In this document: one piece after another, positions 10,572 to 20,616 of the stretch
How positions within the stretch are numbered: position 1 is the stretch's first letter
How the letters are laid out: each line of letters opens with the position of its first letter
Assembly: GCF_963576675.1 (NCBI RefSeq)
Contig: NC_088913.1
Coordinates: forward strand, 20,410,001-20,474,000
From: Euphorbia lathyris
Lineage: Eukaryota > Streptophyta > Magnoliopsida > Malpighiales > Euphorbiaceae
Direction: 5' to 3'
DNA: 64,000 nt
Made by a program: the position numbers and the translations under genes
Notes under the pieces: generated by a model
What the model was told of the DNA's origin: nothing
What the model saw: the letters and a program-made list of their open reading frames with translations, nothing else
Databases searched by the model: none

Positions 10572-11039
10572 TGATAACATCGAGATATTATCACAAGGAC
10601 CAAAAGAGATAATTGCCTCAAGTGTGCCACGTAGCACAAGAAGCCGCCCGGCGGATCTCCCTGGATTAGCTCTAAGAGATCCGCTGGCGGATCTCTAAGG
10701 CGAGTCTCTCCACTTTCCCAGATAACGGTTGGCCGCCGTCTCGGCCATAAATGAATCATTAATATTCTCAAAACCGTCAGGTTAAGAGTAACTTATAACC
10801 GCCAATAAATGAGCATTAATAGAGACTTTCTAGTCACCTAGGGGTTACGAATTCTCCAACTATAAATAGCCTACATCTAGGGCTACCAAGAGGTACATTC
10901 ATTCTTACGTTCTCTCATCCTTGTCAATACAGTTTATTTTCCATATCAGCTACTGACTTAGGCATCGGAGTGTCCCCGGCCGATCCCAACGGCGTCTCAC
11001 AGGGACGTGATTCGATCAGAAGTTTCTCCAGTGTTATCA
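10572..11039 (+). repeat. Tat-like 5' LTR (468 bp)
   Basis: TGATAACATC to GTGTTATCA. ACTATAAATAGC near 10858 is a good TATA box. Motif GGCGGATC appears twice. Four differences from the 3' LTR. Confidence 0.95.
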
Positions 11040-11041
11040 AT

Positions 11042-11059
11042 TGGTGCGGTGAAGGTGGA
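11042..11059 (+). promoter_or_regulatory. Candidate primer-binding site of the Tat-like element
   Basis: TGGTGCGGTGAAGGTGGA starts two bases after the 5' LTR, the expected place, and begins with the TGG required by a tRNA CCA end. I cannot assign the tRNA. Confidence 0.45.
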
Positions 11060-11103
11060 ATCCTTGGTCGGATAAAGGATTTTTTCGTTCACACTGAAAC
11101 ATC

Positions 11104-12018
11104 ATGACGGAGGAAAGACTAAATTTCTCCTCTGGGATTAAATCATTGATAATTACACCGCCAAGTGCTGGTCGCACAGATATGACCACTCATGAGAATT
11201 ATTATAAATATCACAAGGAAGATGGCTACACTGATGCTAGACTCAAAGAGGACTCGACGAAAAGGAAGAGAAAAGACATAATTAACGTCATAGCTGGAGG
11301 ACCAGGTTATCAGCCAACAGCAAAAAAGGCAAGGGTGACCACCCTTGAAAGAACGTCATTAAACCGCCCTTTTTCAGATGCAGGTCAGAAGATTGCACCC
11401 CATGCGGACGCACTGGTCGTCACCATGATGGTTGAAGGTTGGGAAATGAGGCGAATAATGATTGATACGGGAAGTTCATGTAACATTATTACGCGAGGAG
11501 CATTCGCCAAACTCAAGATTGATCCTGTCCGGATAGAACCAACTGTGGTCGATATTTTAGGAGTCACTGGTCATACCATTCAGACGAAAGGTCAGGTTAC
11601 TTTGGATTGCGAGCTTACCGGGGATGATCAAGTTTGGAGAGAAGATTTGGAGTTTTCGGTCTTAGACGGACAATTAGCTTACAATATTATCCTTGGACGA
11701 CCTTTTATCTCCGGAGTTGCAGCTCTTATCTCCATTCGCCATTTAGCACTCTACATTCCCACGGTCAAGGGATGCATGATGGTCAAAGGTTGTCAGAAGG
11801 AGGCCCAAGAGACATATTCCGCATCCTTAACGATTCGCCCTCAATCTAAGGAGGAAGATGAGGAGGAACATGTCACGATGGCTTTGGGGGAAACCGAAAT
11901 GTACCCTATGGCGGATGGGAAGCAGGTGCGGATAGCTAAAAGCCTACAAGGTGAGATCAGAGATGCAATCACCAAAGTACTTGGCGAAGCTGAAGATGTT
12001 TTCGGAATGGAAAGATGA
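11104..12018 (+). pseudogene. Tat-like gag remnant and aspartic protease
   Basis: The frame opens shortly after the leader. Residues about 30-60 (YYKYHKEDGYTDARLKE) look like the C-terminal Gag segment that precedes protease in Tat elements, with its cysteines changed; INVIAGGPG follows. A retropepsin domain then carries MIDTGSSCNII (intact D-T-G), and IILGRPFISG is the second conserved block. The frame stops at 12018 just after EDVFGMER; pol continues in another frame that overlaps from 11951. A one-base change near 12000 explains this. The N-terminal and middle parts of Gag are absent, so no particle protein could be made from this copy. Confidence 0.85.
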
Positions 12019-15000
12019 AGTACTCCCCGGAATTAGCCCAGACGTGATCACCCACAAACTCAACATTGACAAAAATGCGGTTCCTGTGGCTCAGAAGCGG
12101 AGAAACCATGGTCCGGAAAGGCAAAAAGTGATTGAGGATGAAATCGCCAAGCTCCAAAAGGCGGATGCCATCGAGGAGGTGCTTTATACCCAGTGGTTGG
12201 CGAACGTCGTACTAGTCAAGAAAGCTGGCGGATCTTATCATATGTGCATCGATTTCACAGATCTTAATAAAGCTTGCCCCAAAGATAATTATCCTTTACC
12301 GTGCATAGACATGCTTGTAGATGGAACTGCCGGTCACGCAATGTATTCCTTTACTGACGTAAAGTCTAGCTATCATCAAATCCCTATGGAGCCCTCGGAT
12401 AGAATCAAGACCTCGTTCGTGACGCATCAAGCCACTTATTGTTTCAAAGTTATGCCCTTCGGGCTCAAGAACGCGGGAGCTACCTATCAGAGGATGATGA
12501 ACAAGATATTCGCGGACAATAAAAGCGGTAATTATTCCGTCTACGTAGATGACATGATCATTAAAAGCATGACGGCGGAAAGGCATACGGAGGATATAAG
12601 GGAAGTACTAGGCGTACTGCGACACCACAACATCAAATTAAATCCTGAGAAATGCACTTTTGGAGCTACATATGGAAAATTTTTAGGATTCATGATCAGC
12701 GAAAAAGGAGTTAGCCCAAATCCTGACAAAGTCAAAGCAGTTCTTGAGATGCAAGCACCCCGGAATATCAAGGAGGTACAACGCCTTAATGGGCGTATTA
12801 TAGCCTTAGGCAGGTTTATTTCTTGCTCAGCCCGTAGATGTCAGCCTTTTTTCGAAGTTATCAAACAGCAAAAAGCATTCGAGTGGAATGAAGATTGTCA
12901 GAATGCCTTCGAAGGAATCAAGCGGTTCCTCACAGAACCACCTATGATGAGTCGACCTTTGAAGGGAGAAGATTTATACATGTATGTATCGGTCACGGAT
13001 AAAGCCGTATGCACGGTCATGATACGGGAGGAGGATGGCCAACAGTTCCCAATTTATTACGTGAGCAAGGTTTTGAAAGATGCTGAGACCAGATATTCAA
13101 AACTAGATAAAATGGCACTGGCTGTTGTGACCACGGCAATTCGCCTTAGTCCATATTTTCAGGCGCATACAGTAATAGTTCGTACCAATATACAAATGAG
13201 AAAAGTATTACAGAAGCCGGACACTTCGGGAAGGTTAATGGAGTGGGCGATCCGCCTGGGCGAATTTGATGTAAGATATGAAAGCAGGTCATCATTGAAA
13301 AGTCAAGTCTTGGCGGACTTCGTGAATGAATTCACTGATGAGGGGATATCTCATCCCAAACCTCCGTTAGAAGAATGGTCGATGTATACCGACGGGGCTT
13401 CATCGACGGAGGGAGCAGGGGTGGGAGTTGTGATCAAGGGTCCCTATTACATAAAATTACGGTACGCAGCAAAACTAAATTTCCATGCCACTAACAATGC
13501 TGCGGAGTACGAAGCTCTAATATTGGGTCTACGTCTACTTCAAGAGATCACCCCAGAACGGATCGTGATCTACAACGATTCAAAACTAATGGTCAACCAA
13601 GTCATCAAGAATTACGAGGTAAAAGACGAGATCCTGGCCAAATATGTAGCAGAAGTCAAAAAATTGCTAGATAACCTCGAAGCTAAAGAAGCCAGATGGG
13701 AATTGGTTCACATACCAAGAGAATCCAATACGGAGGCAGATCAATTGGCCAAAATGGCTTCTTGTGAGGCAAATTGGGCGGATCCGGACTGTCCTTTCGA
13801 AGTAAAAATGGCTCCGGCATTTGTATCTGCGGAAGTGTCTCTACTCACAACAGTGGAAGATGATTGGAGAACGGTCATCCGCCAATATCTGCTAAACGGA
13901 ACATTACCTGAAGATAAAGAGGAGTCACGAAGGATAATCAGAAGGGCAGCTTATTTCTCCTTGATCAACGATGGTCTCTATAGAAAATCCTTTAGCCATC
14001 CTTGGCTGAAGTGCATTCTACCTGAAGAGGGACAAAAAATCCTTAAGGAACTACACGAGGGATCTTGTGGGTCACATGAGGCATCCGCCACGATTTTGAA
14101 AAAATCCAGGTTAGCAGGTTTCTACTGGCCCACAGCCGAGTTAGACGCCCAGAGTCTGGTAGAATCTTATCACAGTTGCCAGATTCATGCAAATGAGTCA
14201 CACACTACCAAGCACATTCAAAAACCAATTATTAAGGGATGTCCGTTCGCCCTCTGGGGAATAGACATTGTTGGCCCATTTCTTCCAACTCGCGGACAAA
14301 AGAGGTACGTAATAGTAGCAGTGGACCATTTCACCAAATGGGTGGAAGCCGAGGCTGTTTCCTCCATTACAGCGGAGCAGATAATAGAGTTTGTCAAGGA
14401 CGACATCGTGGGAAGATACGGCATTCCACACACTATTATCACCGACAACGGGACACAGTTTAACTGTGGCAAATTCAAGGCTTTTTGTGAGGGATTGGGC
14501 ATCCTGAACAGATTTGCTTCCGTTTATTATCCTCAGTCCAATGGAATGACCGAAGTAACCAACCGAACAATCGTAAAAGGGATAAAGAAAAGGCTAGGAG
14601 AACACGACAAAAAATGGGCGGATCAACTTACAAGTGTTTTGTGGGCCTATCGTACCACTCCAAGAACTGCTACGGGAGAAACGCCATTCGCCCTTTCTCA
14701 TGGAGTGGAGGCCGTAATCCCAGTTGAAATACAAGTCCCCAGTGATCGAGTGGCCTTTTATTGCGAGGAGGACAATGGCAAACGGTTAAGGGACCGCCTA
14801 GATTAGGTCGAGGACCGCAGGAACCAATCCTATGTACGTATGGCAGCGTATAAACAGCGGATTGCATCTTATCATGATAAAAATGTCAAGCTTGTGGATC
14901 TAAAGATGGGAGATCTGGTGCTTCGCAAAGCTGATAAAATCCAATCTCGAGAAGGCAAAGGCAAGTTAGGGATTAATTGGATAGGTCCATACCAGATAGT

Positions 15001-15106
15001 GGAGAAGGTTGGACCAGCCACATTCAAAATACAAGATATGGAGGGCAATACGCTACCACGCACGTGGAATCTCCAAAACCTCCGCAAATACTTTGTCAGA
15101 AAATAG
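11999..15106 (+). pseudogene. Tat-like pol: RT, dual RNase H, integrase
   Basis: One open frame to 14806, then an in-frame TAG (14804-14806) followed by a further 100 codons to 15106. RT: LVKKAGGSYHMCIDF, MPFGLKNAGATYQRMM and catalytic YVDDMI. The first RNase H is degenerate; the second has YTDGASS, NNAAEYEAL and NDSKL, as in plant-type RNase H. The integrase zinc region has H residues at GSCGSHE but reads SYHSCQ where family members have two cysteines, so one zinc ligand is Tyr. The DDE core is present (GIDIVGPF, ITDNGTQF, Glu in TEVTNRT). The part after the stop carries the GPY/F-type C-terminus (WIGPYQIVEKVG). Nearly intact, in keeping with the young LTRs. Confidence 0.88.
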
Positions 15107-15868
15107 AGCGCGCTCACGGTCTTGAGTACTCTTTTTTCCTTTAGCAAGCTTTTATCCCATATGGTTTTTCTTGTTAAAAGGTTATCAAATGAAGCTCCTT
15201 TGTAAAAGACCTATTCACTGTAATAAGGTGTCTTCCCAATCAATAAACATTGTTGATCAACTTTACGTCTTTTACTGTTGCAATTTCAGTATTCCATGAA
15301 GAGAACATCCCAAGTTCTCTACATTCACAATAGATCCGCCACTTGGCGGATCATGGTCACCAATAGAGTTAAAACGATCCTTGGACGCAAGTTCTCTACA
15401 CTCTCATACCCTTCCCAGAGAAGGATTTATAAGTCCTGCAGGCGGATCATTTTACCTCAAAGATAGGTAGCAAATTGAACCCCTGGGCAGCTTTACTTCC
15501 TCTGAGAAGGAATAGAACAGCTTCAAAACCTTCACAAGGGTTCATACAATGGAGTATGGCTGGCCACCTACTCCAAATCAAAATCTCTAAGCAAAATCGA
15601 GAAAATAGGGTTACCCCCTTTCTTCGTCCTCGCCGCTTGAGGGTCCTCCTCCACAGCCATAGATTCGCCACCAGTAAAGATATCTCTTAAGGAACAAAAC
15701 CTAATGAAAAGACGAAATCAAAGGCTGGTAGTATCCCTTTAAAAATCATCCGTCACAACTGTGATGTTACTACACGCGTCGGCCATAAAAGAACATTGAA
15801 CAGAATGCTCACAGAAGCACAAGACGACGCGCAGAGGATCCAAAAGCCCTGAAGGACTTTAAAGGCAT
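15107..15868. other. Tat-like element 3' non-coding region
   Basis: No supported ORF. GGCGGATC and GATCCGCC motifs recur, as in the LTRs. The frames here are short and not family-like. Confidence 0.5.
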
Positions 15869-15883
15869 TTTGAGGGGGGCTTC
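15869..15883 (+). promoter_or_regulatory. Tat-like polypurine tract
   Basis: TTTGAGGGGGGCTTC directly abuts the 3' LTR start TGATAAC at 15884. Confidence 0.85.
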
Positions 15884-16351
15884 TGATAACATCGAGATAT
15901 TATCACAAGGACCAAAAGAGATAATTGCCTCAAGTGTGCCACGTAGCACAAGAAGCCGCCCGGCGGATCTCCCTGGATTAGCTCTAAGAGATCCGCTGGC
16001 GGATCTCTAAGGCGAGTCTCTCCACTTTCCCAGATAACGGCTGGCCGCCGTCTCGGCCATAAATGAATCATTAATATTCTCAAAACCGTCAGGTTAAGAG
16101 TAACTTATAACCGCCAATAAATGAGCATTAATAGAGACTTTCTAGTCACATAGGGGTTACGAATTCTCCAACTATAAATAGCCTACATCTAGGGCTACTA
16201 AGAGGTACATTCATTCTTACGTTCTCTCACCCTTGTCAATACAGTTTATTTTCCATATCAGCTACTGACTTAGGCATCGGAGTGTCCCCGGCCGATCCCA
16301 ACGGCGTCTCACAGGGACGTGATTCGATCAGAAGTTTCTCCAGTGTTATCA
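15884..16351 (+). repeat. Tat-like 3' LTR (468 bp)
   Basis: Same length and ends as the 5' LTR, with four substitutions. Followed by target duplication ACTTC. Confidence 0.95.
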
Positions 16352-16683
16352 ACTTCCATGCTGAGTTCCTTCTTAGTCAGCTCCGTTCTGTTTATACAGT
16401 TCTGAAGGAGTCTTCTAATTTAGTCAGCTTCGTTCTGGGAACTTTGAAGGAGACTTCTGAGACTGAGTTCTACTCCACTCAGCTTCTATTCTTTCATGAT
16501 GAGTTCCGTTCCACTCAGCTTGGCTTATGCTGACTTTTGTCCTGTCTAACTTTATATATATATTTTTGCACTCAATATTGAACAAACACATCAGTACAAT
16601 TAAATCAAAGCCTTTAAATTTAATTGCCTCTTAATCATGGATGATTTTGTCAAATCAAAATCTTGTGGAAAGGTGTTTCAACA

Positions 16684-16700
16684 AACTCCCCCATTTTGAT
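16684..16700 (-). promoter_or_regulatory. copia1 polypurine tract
   Basis: On the minus strand, CATCAAAATGGGGGAGTT immediately precedes the 3' LTR, the usual A/G-rich Sirevirus tract. Confidence 0.8.
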
Positions 16701-17143
16701 GTTGGCAAAATACATAATTATGAAACTCAGTTATAAGTTACCCCATGATTGATTTATTTTTGAAATAACTCCCCCGTAAGGATTGCACATATTGTCTTAA
16801 CTTAATTCTAAACCTTCCAAGATTTAATTGAATTAACCTTAAGACATTTGTGTATACTGACTTAGTTTAATGTTAAATTTTTCAAGATCTGAGCTAATTG
16901 GATTTAAGTCAGTTTTCAAAAATATTAGAAGTATATTGTTACTCAGTTTATTACATAAGTATTTTAGTGTTAATGTATACCGAGTATGTTTTACTTCTTA
17001 ATTTGTTTGTTCAATTTTATCAGCCAGGTTGAGAAAATGGTACTTGTCATAGATTAAGCAAAAACATATGAGGAAAGATTCTATGCTAAGTTCTAAACAT
17101 TGACTAAGCATATCTAGTTCTTCTTCTTTTCCTTCATATTGAC
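16701..17143. other. copia1 non-coding region between env-like ORF and polypurine tract
   Basis: AT-rich, no ORF. TCCCCC runs at 16687 and 16772 (GGGGGA on the element's strand) may be duplicated polypurine tracts, a known Sirevirus habit. Confidence 0.45.
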
Positions 17144-20064
17144 CTAAGCTTGATGGTCAGCTCGAGATACTCCTTTGCCTTTATCTTTACTTCCTGAGGC
17201 ATTATCTCCTTTGCCTTTATCTTTACTTCCTGAGGCATTACCTGCAAGCTGAGTTCCGTCTTGGCTTTTCTCCCCCGTTTTGCCATCATCGGGTATATAA
17301 AGGAATGTTTCGTTTCTAGCTGCAGTGGAGAGGAAATGTGAGTAACGCTGGAGCCTCTTTATGCTTTCACTCAAGCCATCAATTACAGGGACACTATCAT
17401 CTTGGACATAGCGAGGAACCCGGAGAGAGCTGCTAATCATGCTGAGTAGGCATTCATGTGATTTGCTAAGCCAGGTGTGCGCACTGGTGAGCTGAGCAAA
17501 AGATTGGTGGTACATCTTTAGTATGGCAGAGTCATAAAACATGCGCTGAGCATTGTTGATGCGCATTGCCTTCATAATTGCTTGGGAAAAGCTCAAGAGT
17601 TGACCATTGGAGACTGGGTCAACATCCATCTGAGCCTTGTTGACGTTAAGTAGACTTACCGCTTCACTCAGTTGGTCAATGGTGAACTGAGAGGTAGAAG
17701 ATACTAATTCACGTGTACTGGTCAGTTCAGCAGTTAGCTTGGCAAAGCAGTCTTGTAACTCAGCAGAGGTAGCATACTCAAGATTGCCAGTTGCGCTTGA
17801 TTTGGTCAGTTCTGCAGTGAACTTAGCAAAATAGCCTTGAAGCTCAGTGGAAGTTGCATACCCTGGATTAACTTTCGACAGTTGGTGGATTTTGCCTTCA
17901 AGCGAGTTCAGATGGTTCACCATTGTGAGTACCAATTCAGTCAGCTTTGCTATTTGATCTTGCCTGGGTTGCTGAGCTTGAACGGTGGTCATAACACTTA
18001 CAAGATCCTTGAGTCCTCTTAGTTCATTGAGAAGCTGAGTGATACCAGACAGTTGGGAGGACTCAGCATGAGAGGATCTAGTAGCATCAGCTTGAGGAGT
18101 GTTCAAATCTTGAAGCAAGGACTGAGCAGAGGCAATGATTCGTCGTCCTGACTCAGTAGCATTCAAGTATGTGAATTGAGCAGCATTTGTCTCAGAGGCT
18201 GGAATTGAGCTTGATGGTGGTGGAGTTGGCTGTTTGCCAGATTGATCATCTTGATTGGTGACAGGACTTTGATGCAGATTGGCTTCAGGAGCTGATTTAT
18301 CAACATGTTGTGTTGGAGGTCGAGTTTGGTTAGTCATGTTGACCTGCTCAACTTGAGTGGGTGAAGTTGAAGCAGGATTTGTTCCATCTTGAGCAGTTGG
18401 ATTTGGATTTTCAAAGGTTTTGGCTTGTTCCTCATCCTGAGTAACAGAGGCTTGTTTTTGCACAAGATCCGTTGGAGGAGACTCAGGCTCAGCATCATAG
18501 GAGAAATATTTGAACTGAATTTTGGAGAGTTCAGCATCAATATCTTGAGGAGGGGAATCATCCAGAAGATCAATGTGCTTTTGTGCCTTCTTCTTGAGTC
18601 TCCATCGTCTCGAAGCTCTTGGGGATGAAGGTTTAGCTTGAATACCTTCACTGGAATCAGAAGATGAGTGCTCCCCATGGTCAGCATTAGTGTTCTCAAC
18701 TTGCTCAGCATCATGAAGCTCAGCATGATCTTCTTCCTCAATGTTAAGCTGAGTAACATCCTGTCCTCGTTCTGCTTCTACATTAGTTTGATCAACCTCT
18801 TCTACTTCCTCAGACTCAACCTGAGTTGTATCCTTTCTCTGTGTTTGTTCTTCTTGCATACGGGGTGATTTTTCAAGGTCAATCCCACGGCTTTTGGTGA
18901 AGTGAGACTGAGGGGTGACGACCTTGTCAAGGGGATCAGCTTCAACAATTTTTAAGCCAGAACTTCGACTCTTCTTCCTTAGAGGCAGTTCTGGAGATTC
19001 CTCATTTTCTTCTTCGGGCTCAGCTTGCCCTTTCCTTTTCTCTGCTGACCTAGCTTTCTCCTTAGCCTGGTCAGCTTTAGCTTTCTTTTCCTGAGACACT
19101 AGTCTTACTTTCTTTGGGACAAAATTGATGTCTTTTGAGCATGTTTCAATGGCCTTTCTCTTCTTCTTCTTCTCAGGCTCAGCTGACTTAGGTTCTTCAA
19201 TTCAGTATCAACATCTTCTTCCTCTTCATCTTCAACCTCTTCAAATCCTTTTAACGGCGGATTGTATAGTAACCCAACCAGTAAGGCGGCTGTAATCTCA
19301 TTCCCCCAGCTTTCAGTCTCATTGATTGTCTCAATCTTTTGGTCCTCAATGATCTTAGTGATCAGAGAACCCAGCCTGAGCTTCTTTCCACTGCGTTGAA
19401 GGGCCCCAACCAGAAAGACGGGCATGTTAAGTGGAGTGTAGGTCAACATGTGCCATATGAAGCACTATTCAAAATTGGAGGCAGAGGAAGCTGAGCTTAG
19501 CTTGGGGAAGATAAAGTTGGTCAGCACGTAGTGAGCCATCTTCTGTTCTTGCCCCATACAGGTGCTGGGTATTTCACCTTTATGATTCTTGGGTTTGCAG
19601 AACTCCTTGATCTGGTCAAGCTTTTCCTTTGGTACATTTTCTTTTGTTGTCCTGAACTCCATTCCTTCATCTGGTAAGTTTAGCAGAGTAGCTAGATAGG
19701 CAGGGGTTATGGTGATTTTTTGTCCTTTGACCGTGGTCTCCAAATAGTCAGCATCTTCTTCATCAACAAGCATGTTGGAATAGAATTCTCTGACCAGCCT
19801 AGGGTATGTTTTTCTGGTGAGTGAGAAGAGACCGGTCCATTTGTTCTTCTCGATCCAGTCACAGAACGGTTTCTCAAAAGTGATGAATCCTGGAGAGAAC
19901 CATCTGCATTTTAGAACCTCCAAGTTGTTGACCTTCTTATGGACCTTGATCATGTTCCTTTCTACTGGCTTTGATGAACCAGTGGGGTCAGCTTGAGTGG
20001 GTTTGCCAGAGGTTTGGCCAAGCTGAGCGGTGAAGTTAGGGATTTCGTTTTTGCCGGAAGCCAT
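17144..20064 (-). pseudogene. copia1 env-like (third) ORF, broken in two places
   Basis: Reading minus from the ATG at 20064, about 970 codons. The N-terminal 200 residues form a domain with WTGLFSLTRKTYPRLVREFY and a TVKGQKITITPAYLATLLNLP block, found in plant transposon proteins. The long C-terminal part is Glu/Gln/Ser-rich, with basic KKSRSS and KKKAQKH patches and predicted coiled coil. It has two copies of an ATSxELQxxFAKxTAELT repeat and a terminal duplicated SGSKDKGKG tail. An in-frame TAG at 19465-19467 and a frameshift near 19200 split it into three frames. No signal peptide or clear transmembrane segment is seen; 'env-like' reflects position after pol. Pol-to-ORF spacing is about 550 bp, so readthrough from pol is unlikely here. 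Confidence 0.75.
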
Positions 20065-20616
20065 TGTTACAGATGAAGGTTTTAAGGTTTAGGGAGAGAG
20101 AATGATTCGATTTCAGAAGATTTTAAGCGTAAAGAGTAATGAGTGGGGATCCTTCCACTACTTATAGAGTCTTGAATCATTCCTAATTAATGAACTAGCC
20201 GTTTTCTTCTTGGGATTTTAATCGACAAGGATTCTGCCATTTATGACAGGTTTGGCGCATGGGTATTCATTATTACTTGCGTTTTTCTAGGTATGATTTG
20301 TTACACGTGTCATTGTTCATTGGTACAAGTGGGCTTTTACCTCAGTTTGCCAGAATATGAATCGTTTATGATACTGAGTATTTAATTCTACGTAGATGGA
20401 TTTTCTATCTCTTAGTAACTCAACATACGTTAATCACCCAGCATGTACATCTACTCAGCATAAGGTGATTACTCAATATGTTTATCTACTCAGCACAGAA
20501 TATTTACTCAACATTTGTATCTACTCAGTATAGACTATTAAGCTCAATGTGCAGTAGTTACTAGATTGATATCAGTCAGCATGACAATCACTCAACATTT
20601 ATTCAAATATTTAGAA
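20065..20616 (-). other. copia1 spacer between pol and env-like ORF, with an imperfect tandem array
   Basis: From about 20395 to 20590, units of roughly 38-46 bp built on ACTCAACAT and ATCTACTCAGCATA repeat imperfectly. The rest is AT-rich. It may hold signals for env-like expression; no promoter is clear. Confidence 0.5.

Larger units (their letters stand above)
10572..16351 (+). mobile_element. Tat-lineage Ty3/gypsy retrotransposon nested in copia1's LTR, gag largely deleted
   Basis: Bounded by TGATAACATC and GTGTTATCA with target duplication ACTTC (10567-10571 and 16352-16356). The two LTRs are each 468 bp and differ at only four positions, so this is the youngest insertion in the nest. 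Internal order: protease, RT, a degenerate first RNase H, a second well-formed RNase H, integrase. The dual RNase H is diagnostic of the Tat group. Only about 64 bp separate the 5' LTR from the C-terminal remnant of gag, so most of gag is missing. Confidence 0.93.
9454..16683 (-). repeat. copia1 3' LTR (left copy), interrupted by the Tat-like element
   Basis: The LTR parts are 9454-10571 and 16357-16683, together about 1445 bp. They match the right LTR with roughly 2% differences plus a 30-bp difference in an AT dinucleotide run. It ends CAACA at 16683, next to the polypurine tract. The hexamers CTCAGC/GTCAGC (either strand) occur about 18 times. Confidence 0.92.
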
